Part shown: in pieces, positions 57,721 to 64,000 of the stretch
Position numbering within the stretch: the first letter of the stretch is position 1
How the letters are laid out: every line of letters starts with the position of its first letter
Origin: Pyrodictiaceae archaeon
GTDB lineage: Archaea > Thermoproteota > Thermoprotei_A > Sulfolobales > WANQ01
NCBI GenBank assembly: GCA_015521735.1
Contig: WANQ01000011.1
Location: forward strand, 46,231 to 110,230
Direction of reading: 5' to 3'
Length of the DNA stretch: 64,000 nt
Position numbers and translations under genes: made by a program
The notes under the pieces: model-generated
Told to the model about the DNA's origin: nothing
The model's input: the letters and a program-made list of their open reading frames with translations, nothing else
Database searches by the model: none

Positions 57721-58743
57721 TTAACCTAGTAGATAACTTATTGCACCTTTAAGCTTCATAGATACCAACTTCTTTTTGAAGAGATATGAGTCATCTATAA
57801 TTTTCTTCAACGTAGCTACTTGTTTTCTTCTAATGGATATTGAATTAATGTTTCTATAAAACCATCTAAGTGCGTTAATGAATGATAATGTATCCTCTTT
57901 GTTGTGCTTTATTAACCCTATAAATGATCCTAGCAGGTAAAATATGCTTAAAATAATTGTAGCAGTTAGAGCATTCCTTAGACTTAGATAATTTGTGAAT
58001 ATGGTTTCAAGTCTATTTTTCCTAGTATTAAATAATGTTAGGTATTTTAATTTCCTAGTTGAATGTCCTCCCATGTGGTAAACTAGTGCATAAGGATAGT
58101 ATACTACGCGGTAGCCACTAATCCATACACGCCACGAGAAATCCAGGTCTTCTCCATAAACGAAATATTCAGGTCTAAGACCACCTAACTTTAAATAGAG
58201 TTCACGCCTTACCATTGCTGCTGCAAAAGACGCGTACATTATGTCTGTAATCTCATTATACTGTCCTTGATAGGGTTCGTTGAATCCTCTATGATATCCG
58301 TGTCCTAAGAAGTCCATAAATCCTCCTGCTGAATCAATACGTGTTCCATCATAACTTAGTATTTTAGGTTGAACTACTCCTACATCAGTATTGTTATCTA
58401 GAAACTCTACGAGTAGTCTTATGGTACTATTGCTTAACACTACATCGGGGTTTAGGAAGAATAAGTATTTCCCTTTAGAAGCTAATGCTCCTATATTACA
58501 AGCTTTTGCAAAACCCACGTTTTTTCTAAGCCTAATGGTGACAACGTCGGTTTTGTAGGTCTTCTTAGCTTTCTCTAAGACTTCAAGGGTATTATCACTA
58601 CTATTATTGTCTACTACTATTACTTCTACACTACTAGTATAGTAGTAGTCATTACTAGCTATGGATCTTAAAGTAGCATTAAGGAATTTCCCAGAATTAT
58701 ACGTAACTATTATTATCGTAACACTAGGATTAGATGACGGCAT
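57721..58743 (-). CDS. Glycosyltransferase family 2
   Basis: A 340-residue GT-A enzyme similar to rhamnosyltransferases. VTIIIVTYNSGKFL starts the fold, DNNSSDNT and FLNPDVVL give the nucleotide/metal site, and GEDLDFSWRVW is the ED-type base motif. A hydrophobic segment near residues 255-275 suggests membrane attachment. A dTDP-rhamnose donor is plausible from the neighbours. Confidence 0.85.
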   Translation of the reverse strand: MPSSNPSVTIIIVTYNSGKFLNATLRSIASNDYYYTSSVEVIVVDNNSSDNTLEVLEKAKKTYKTDVVTIRLRKNVGFAKACNIGALASKGKYLFFLNPDVVLSNSTIRLLVEFLDNNTDVGVVQPKILSYDGTRIDSAGGFMDFLGHGYHRGFNEPYQGQYNEITDIMYASFAAAMVRRELYLKLGGLRPEYFVYGEDLDFSWRVWISGYRVVYYPYALVYHMGGHSTRKLKYLTLFNTRKNRLETIFTNYLSLRNALTATIILSIFYLLGSFIGLIKHNKEDTLSFINALRWFYRNINSISIRRKQVATLKKIIDDSYLFKKKLVSMKLKGAISYLLG

Positions 58744-58753
58744 TTGGCTAACC

Positions 58754-59992
58754 CTATCGTGAAGCCGTTATCTCATCTACGATTTTCTTAAACGTGCTTA
58801 CGTGTCTTCTAATATCCAGTAATTTCTCATAGTACAACTTGGATTTAAGTGAGAGGTTTTCACGCAATCTTCTATCCTCAAATATTTTCTTTACAATACT
58901 GGGCCATAACGTATACCTATCCTCAACTATTACTCCAGATCCCTTGGCTCTAAGCGGTAAAGTATTTGCATTCACTGTGTCAGTTAATACGGGTAGTCCA
59001 TGATATAAGGCTTGCAATGTGCTAGTACTAATACCTAGACCATAGCTACCCAACCTGGATATTAAGAGCATTAAAGCATTACGGTATAGTTGGTGAATTA
59101 CCCTTGGATTACGTATAAATCCCAGTATTTTAACTCTACTTAAACCCGATATAATGGGTAAGAACTCTTTTCTACTACCAACAATTACAAAGGATACATC
59201 TTCTGTCCTGAGAACCGTATAGGTGCATATCAAGGCAGATATATAGTGTAGCAATTTATTATAACGTGGTAGCTTTCTACCACCTATTCTTTCTTCAAGC
59301 TGCGGAAAACCCCACTGGAATGTCAAGACATAATTAGATCCAACATCAAGTAAGGTTGCTGGCTCATTAGCATTAACTAGAGGTTCAACTATAGTTGGAT
59401 ACCATACAAATATCTTGGAGCCCACGAACTTAGCCCACTTCTCTAATACACTATATATGCTCCTTGAAATAGTGTATAGAGCATCACTATATCGAAGCAT
59501 AGGAACTCTATAATATGATGCTAGAACCCTAAAACCCGATACTACGTCTTTTGCAAAAGCTATAAAGTGTTTTAGTGCACCAACTCTAAAGTTATCTATA
59601 CGTGTAATTACATGTACTCTCTTATCGTTAATCTTCTTATCAAAGCCTATGGACCTTATCAGCAATGGTAGTAGCCTATAGTCTTCTAAAATAATTACCT
59701 CTGGCTCAATTCTTGAAAGAACATATCTCAACACATTTTTATTTAAAGGTATTTTAACCACATGATACTTTATGGTAAGGTCCTTACTCCTTACAGTATG
59801 TGTTTCAAATACTATGTTATCTAGGTTTCCCAATATTATTGCTGTTGAAGCAGGATCTATAAGAGATATCGAGGCTATGTTTCCCAATGATATTATTGCA
59901 TCACCGTATAGTGGTCTGGTTATATCGTCTCTTGTGATCATAACATACCTTGAATGCACCATAAATATATGCCCTAACCTCCCTAACAGCAT
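58754..59992 (-). CDS. Glycosyltransferase family 4-like
   Basis: A 412-residue GT-B enzyme. The C-terminal donor domain has VIVGSRKEFLP, VKILGFI and the loop SRLGSYGLGISTSTLQALYHGLPVL, close to the usual E-x7-E pattern. The N-terminal domain is divergent. 10 bp before the GT2 gene on the same strand, so likely one operon for a surface glycan. Confidence 0.75.
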   Translation of the reverse strand: MLLGRLGHIFMVHSRYVMITRDDITRPLYGDAIISLGNIASISLIDPASTAIILGNLDNIVFETHTVRSKDLTIKYHVVKIPLNKNVLRYVLSRIEPEVIILEDYRLLPLLIRSIGFDKKINDKRVHVITRIDNFRVGALKHFIAFAKDVVSGFRVLASYYRVPMLRYSDALYTISRSIYSVLEKWAKFVGSKIFVWYPTIVEPLVNANEPATLLDVGSNYVLTFQWGFPQLEERIGGRKLPRYNKLLHYISALICTYTVLRTEDVSFVIVGSRKEFLPIISGLSRVKILGFIRNPRVIHQLYRNALMLLISRLGSYGLGISTSTLQALYHGLPVLTDTVNANTLPLRAKGSGVIVEDRYTLWPSIVKKIFEDRRLRENLSLKSKLYYEKLLDIRRHVSTFKKIVDEITASR

Positions 59993-60034
59993 ACACCGTT
60001 TTAATACTTATAATACAATTATGTAATTCTGGGA

Positions 60035-61882
60035 TTACTTGGTTTTAGGTATTATGAATGCTATGAATTTTCCGTTACCATATACTATGTTATAGTTAAG
60101 GTAGCCTTTTTCTTCATATAAACTTGTATATTTAGATCCTAGCTGCCTCTTAGCAATTTCAGCTCCTGTAGAGTCAAGACCTATCATCACTAACATACGA
60201 TCCTTGAATTCTAGAGTACTATTAAGAGTACTCACGTATCCACGTAGATATAATCCAATAGATAAGCCTGGTCCTAACCTCATATCCATTCTAATGGGCA
60301 GGTCAAGATATCTTAAAAGTTTGCCTAGGTTTACGCCGGTTAGGTAGTCGTAATCGCTTGGAATAGCAAGGGAACCTGTTCTCTCGAAAACTACTTGGGG
60401 ATCATAGGTTGCAATTAATGCGGCTGAGATGATTATGGCAGATAGTAGTGTAAAGGTTTTCAAACTAGATTTTCTTACCATGACATAGAATACGTAGGAT
60501 GAAGGTATTATTAGTAAGGGGTAGACCCATCTATAAGCGTATCTAGGGCTAAAACCGCTTAAAGATAATATGAATATTAAGATTAAGTAAATGATACTAA
60601 TTATGTTTAAACTATGTACTAGGTAGGGAACCTTAGAATACAGAGTCTTCACTCCTAATATTCTCCTTATAATATTCTTAACAATTGGTAAGAGGTTACC
60701 AACTCTCACTATAATGTACGCGATATAATATGCGGCGATAATCGCAGGTAGTATAGTCCAAGAATACGAGATAATTACGGGTACTCTTGCGTAAACAGCT
60801 AATGTTATTGATGGAGCTGCTGCTTCAAAGTATCTCAGTATTCTCTCGTATATACTCAAAGATACGTGTATTATTATGTCTTCTAAAATCATTGTAAAGA
60901 ACCAGTAAGTTAGGCTAACAGTTAGTGTCACTACGGTTAAAGTTCTTAGAATTTTAGTGTAGCCAGTTATCTTACCACGTGTATACATGGTTATGCCGAA
61001 GGCAATCGATAATATTATTAATGGGCCAATAATATGAGATAGAGTTGACACAATAATTAGTAGCGTCATAGGTATGATCATAGCTGTTAAAGGCAATTGC
61101 TGTTTCCTATAAGCTACTATTAATAGAATAGTAGTTAATGCTAATGCTATTGAAATTGCTTGTCCAGAATACGTTATAGGTATTATTAGTAGTGGAGGTG
61201 TTATAAGAAGCAATAGTAGTGTAGAACTACTTGCCAACTCCTTTCTAACTATATTCAACGATAAAGCTAATAACACCATCACCATGGATGTAAACACGGC
61301 TATAGATGCTATGAAGTAGCCTATTCTCACATCCCCAATACCAATTGTTGATAAGATATAATATGGTAAATATGATTGTATATTAAGTATCTGGTAGTAT
61401 GGGTTTTCCGCATAATAGTATGGCCTCCATACACCTTCCTTGAGCATTAAATTGGTTTGAACAATATATCTTCCAGTATCTGGAAGTAGAGGAGTAAATA
61501 ACTCAGTGTAGTTAATCAACATGAACATTAAGGATGATGCTAAGACAGTTAATGCAGTTACCCTAAGTATTGATTGAAATAGACTTTTCCCAGGATATTT
61601 AAGAGAAAGAAATACTAATGCTATTAAAATAACGTAAGAGAAATTCCAAATATCACTTCTAAACCTATTGCTTAGAGATACACTATAAACTACTAGATAG
61701 GCTACTAGAGATCCAGTTAATAGCACTGTAATCGCTTTTTCTAGTCTCCCATTATATCTACTAATATGTTTCGACAATAACAACATTATTATAGTGAATA
61801 CAATGGTGTTTACTAAGCTAAAGAAAATTAATCCCTGTATGAAGCTCTTCAGTTCTGGTAGCAAGTTAATTAAAGTCATCAA
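60035..61882 (-). CDS. Large polytopic membrane protein, possibly glycan-related
   Basis: A 615-residue protein with about 13-14 membrane segments and a C-terminal soluble part of about 130 residues. Segment LLPDTGRYIVQTNLMLKEG sits in an early external loop, as in GT-C glycosyltransferases, but no signature such as DxD or WWDYG is certain. Its place next to glycosyltransferase genes suggests a lipid-linked sugar transferase. Function not established. Confidence 0.6.
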   Translation of the reverse strand: MMTLINLLPELKSFIQGLIFFSLVNTIVFTIIMLLLSKHISRYNGRLEKAITVLLTGSLVAYLVVYSVSLSNRFRSDIWNFSYVILIALVFLSLKYPGKSLFQSILRVTALTVLASSLMFMLINYTELFTPLLPDTGRYIVQTNLMLKEGVWRPYYYAENPYYQILNIQSYLPYYILSTIGIGDVRIGYFIASIAVFTSMVMVLLALSLNIVRKELASSSTLLLLLITPPLLIIPITYSGQAISIALALTTILLIVAYRKQQLPLTAMIIPMTLLIIVSTLSHIIGPLIILSIAFGITMYTRGKITGYTKILRTLTVVTLTVSLTYWFFTMILEDIIIHVSLSIYERILRYFEAAAPSITLAVYARVPVIISYSWTILPAIIAAYYIAYIIVRVGNLLPIVKNIIRRILGVKTLYSKVPYLVHSLNIISIIYLILIFILSLSGFSPRYAYRWVYPLLIIPSSYVFYVMVRKSSLKTFTLLSAIIISAALIATYDPQVVFERTGSLAIPSDYDYLTGVNLGKLLRYLDLPIRMDMRLGPGLSIGLYLRGYVSTLNSTLEFKDRMLVMIGLDSTGAEIAKRQLGSKYTSLYEEKGYLNYNIVYGNGKFIAFIIPKTK

Positions 61883-61956
61883 GTCTGATTACGGCCTCAT
61901 TGCTCAGTAACTACTGGTATAGGTTAAAAGTATTTAGGTGACATAATTGAGGCTAG

Positions 61957-62859
61957 TTACCGGCTAGGTATAATTGGTCTAGATAACACCAATATCTGTA
62001 CAAACGCATTAGTGTACGTATATTCATTAAGACTGGTATTGTAGGCATATAACTTTACTATAACTTTGTGTAAACCCTCACTTTCTATGGGTATACTAAC
62101 ATTTAATATAGTACTCTCATGTGGTGCTAGAAGCGTGTAGTAGTTATCATATTCTTTAAGGCGGGATTTACTGGTATTGAATTGGTATTCAACTAGAGTT
62201 TTAATCATGTATAGTCGTGGTATATCCCTCATATTACCTAAATAAACATTTAATGATAGCTTGTCTCCACTTATTATTTCCAATGGCTCCTTTATAGTTA
62301 GTAGTCTCCCGTTTTCATCTACTAATGCTAGTTCATCAAAACCCTGGAATCTAGGAGGATAGAATACTTGTACGATAATGAATATTGACAAGATTATAGT
62401 AGCGCCAATGATTAATCCTAATACAACGCTATATTCTTCTCCATGATGAGTCTTATTTGATGTTTTTAATTTAACTATCTTATTTTTATTCAATTTTAAC
62501 CATACGTGTGGAAACAAGTAGTATGTTGCAGGAATGGCTAGTACGATAACTGCTAATACTATTAATTTATATTGTTCATTGCTTTCTTGTTTTCTTATAT
62601 TATTTGCTTCGTTATATATTTCGTTTAATACATTGTTAAGGTCATTAGCGTCTCCATGTTTAAGTAGGTATAATGCTTCCTTAAGCTTCTCTATTAAATG
62701 TTTATCACGATAATGTTCTACTATTTTAAAAGCTTCAATAAAATTTGATGGTGGTGGAGTAGTTACCACTACTATTTTTGTACTCTCGGCATTAACCAAA
62801 ACTAAATTAGCTGAAATAAGACTAACTAGTACTAGCGATAGAGCTATAAGCAAGTACAT
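61957..62859 (-). CDS. Exported/membrane protein
   Basis: Unrecognised, about 301 residues. A signal sequence (MYLLIALSLVLVSLISANL) is followed by a charged helical region, two membrane segments (about residues 100-120 and 145-170) and a beta-sandwich-like outer domain near the end. ATG 62859 gives a good signal peptide; the frame extends to ATG 62889, which would abut the divergent gene. It resembles accessory proteins near MoxR loci only by position. Confidence 0.6.
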   Translation of the reverse strand: MYLLIALSLVLVSLISANLVLVNAESTKIVVVTTPPPSNFIEAFKIVEHYRDKHLIEKLKEALYLLKHGDANDLNNVLNEIYNEANNIRKQESNEQYKLIVLAVIVLAIPATYYLFPHVWLKLNKNKIVKLKTSNKTHHGEEYSVVLGLIIGATIILSIFIIVQVFYPPRFQGFDELALVDENGRLLTIKEPLEIISGDKLSLNVYLGNMRDIPRLYMIKTLVEYQFNTSKSRLKEYDNYYTLLAPHESTILNVSIPIESEGLHKVIVKLYAYNTSLNEYTYTNAFVQILVLSRPIIPSR

Positions 62860-62890
62860 TGTTGATTTGCTAGCACCGGGGTTTAACATC

Positions 62891-63454
62891 GTGTTACTGC
62901 CTCAAAACAAAAATGTAGATAAGGATATTTTAAGGATACTTGAGAGAGAACGTGAAGCAACAGTAGAATACATAGTAGATACATTGAAAGCTAAAGGGTA
63001 TAGTACCAGAGAGATAGTGTTTGCTCTCTTGAAACTCATGTTGTTGTCCCGTGTAGAGATATTAAAAGTAAAAGTATCGGAATTCAATAGTTTTACATCA
63101 TATATAATTAGTGTAAGGCCTCTATGGTTTATACTGTCGTTAATCTTACCTTTATTGACTTTAATACCTGCAATAGGATTATTACTGTACTTAAAAACTA
63201 TAACGGGTTTCTTCGTGTCAATGTTCTTACCAGGATACTTGATTTTAAGAGTTATTAGGATACATTCAGCTTTGAGCTTATTGCTTCGCTTAACCTTATC
63301 GGTAACATTAAGTATATCGTTAGGAGTAATCATAGGTTTGCTATTAAATTATACAGTAGGTATACGTGCCTTTTTGCTTCACTACCTTAATATATTATTG
63401 ATATATGTACTAGCAATAATCGCATTATATAATGAATATAGGATGAGGAGATAA
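62891..63454 (+). CDS. Winged-helix/membrane protein
   Basis: About 187 residues from GTG 62891 (the frame opens at 62867). The N-terminal half has a winged-helix-like segment (DILRILEREREATVEYIVDTL); the rest has three or four membrane segments. DUF1616-type proteins have this general layout, but assignment is tentative. Divergent from the exported protein and 93 bp before the MoxR gene. Confidence 0.55.
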   Translation: MLLPQNKNVDKDILRILEREREATVEYIVDTLKAKGYSTREIVFALLKLMLLSRVEILKVKVSEFNSFTSYIISVRPLWFILSLILPLLTLIPAIGLLLYLKTITGFFVSMFLPGYLILRVIRIHSALSLLLRLTLSVTLSISLGVIIGLLLNYTVGIRAFLLHYLNILLIYVLAIIALYNEYRMRR

Positions 63455-63547
63455 TAAACTAGTACACCATCCTACATGCAATATTAAATCCCCAAGATTT
63501 AAAACTTATTAACTAACCCATAATGTCTAGATAGATGTTGGTAGTCT

Positions 63548-64000
63548 ATGATGACGTTGCAAACCAATGTAAGGGAAGTAAGCGAACGAATAAATAAAAT
63601 AGTAGAGTCCATATCAAGAGTCATAATAGGTAAAAGGAGTTTAATCGAAGATTTAGTTGTAGCATTCTTTAGTGAAGGACATGTACTAATAGAGGGGTAT
63701 CCTGGAACAGCTAAAACTATGTTAGCAAAAGCGTTTGCCAAAACCATTAAAGCAAGTTTTAGGAGAATACAGTTTATGCCAGATACATTACCTACTGATG
63801 TCACGGGATTTCACATATATACTCTTAACGGTAAACAAATTTTCCGTGAAGGCCCTGTTTTTACTAATGTTTTGCTTGCTGATGAGTTGAATCGTACTCC
63901 TCCTCGTACTCAGGCAGCGTTACTAGAAGCTATGCAGGAAAAACAAGTAACAGTAGACGGAATAACATACAAACTACCAAAACCATTCATAGTAATAGCA
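63548..64000 (+). CDS. MoxR-family AAA ATPase, 3'-truncated by window edge
   Basis: 151 codons are visible from ATG 63548 (63551 also possible), with the frame still open at the edge. VLIEGYPGTAKTMLAKAFA is Walker A, the FRRIQFMPDTLPTDVTG segment and LLADELNRTPPRTQAALLEAM (Walker B region) are MoxR hallmarks. MoxR proteins act as chaperone-like ATPases, usually with DUF58/VWA proteins encoded next; those would lie beyond the window. Bases about 63850-63923 use CGT/GTT/CCT codons unlike the flanks. TATA-like GATTTAAAAC lies near 63496. Confidence 0.9.
   Translation, partial: MMTLQTNVREVSERINKIVESISRVIIGKRSLIEDLVVAFFSEGHVLIEGYPGTAKTMLAKAFAKTIKASFRRIQFMPDTLPTDVTGFHIYTLNGKQIFREGPVFTNVLLADELNRTPPRTQAALLEAMQEKQVTVDGITYKLPKPFIVIA

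Overview
The window is chromosomal DNA of an anaerobic, hyperthermophilic crenarchaeote (Thermoproteota, most like a low-GC Desulfurococcales-type genome; genus not determined). The evidence is a fused reverse gyrase, a crenarchaeal PolB1 replicase, ribosomal proteins S25e and S26e, an aKMT-type lysine methyltransferase, AGOG glycosylase, TmcA, CDC48/VAT, four-subunit pyruvate:ferredoxin oxidoreductase, KaiC-like ATPases, a tRNA box A/TATA architecture, and at least one C/D-box guide RNA. DNA is AT-rich, so GC-rich islands mostly mark RNA genes or structured elements; the integrase gene is also visibly richer in G+C than its surroundings.

1-9914 is accessory DNA, most simply an element integrated at the 3' end of a tRNA-Arg(GCG) gene (9915-9989, minus strand), with an intact tyrosine recombinase (8459-9745) beside the tRNA. 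Its left end lies outside the window. It carries a partial unknown gene, a frameshifted unknown gene, two copies of a 'winged-helix regulator + membrane protein' cassette (one regulator frameshifted in an A6 tract), and an operon of a multi-winged-helix protein plus a DUF3800 protein. That operon has an 11-bp inverted repeat wrapped round its TATA box and is followed by two tandem covarying hairpins.

9990-39179 is mostly housekeeping: DNA replication and repair (PolB1, endonuclease IV), translation (ProS, S26e, S25e, TrmI, TrmY, TmcA), archaeal lipid synthesis, POR, reverse gyrase, CDC48, MoaB and KaiC-like ATPases. It also holds several less understood genes: a nitrilase-fold protein without catalytic residues, a PD-(D/E)XK-like protein, and a 49-codon gene with a strong Shine-Dalgarno site.

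39176-44761 is a compact methyl-transfer locus: core MetE without a folate domain, a corrinoid protein, a RACo-type reactivator, a MetV-MetF fusion and MtrH. Together they can be read as a B12-dependent route of methyl groups from methyl-tetrahydropterin to homocysteine.

44883-46813 holds a PDCD5-like protein, AGOG and pyroglutamyl peptidase. 47008-51562 is a TasA/CalY-like pilus or fibre operon: winged-helix regulator, two signal-peptide pilins, a polytopic signal peptidase and a DUF5305 protein, with a 17-bp palindrome and matching half-sites as probable operators. A membrane serine protease follows.

52632-61882 (minus strand) is a surface-glycan locus with the full dTDP-L-rhamnose pathway (RmlA, B, D, C), a flippase, GT2 and GT4 glycosyltransferases and a polytopic membrane protein. 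The window ends in a MoxR ATPase gene cut by the edge, preceded by two divergent membrane-protein genes.
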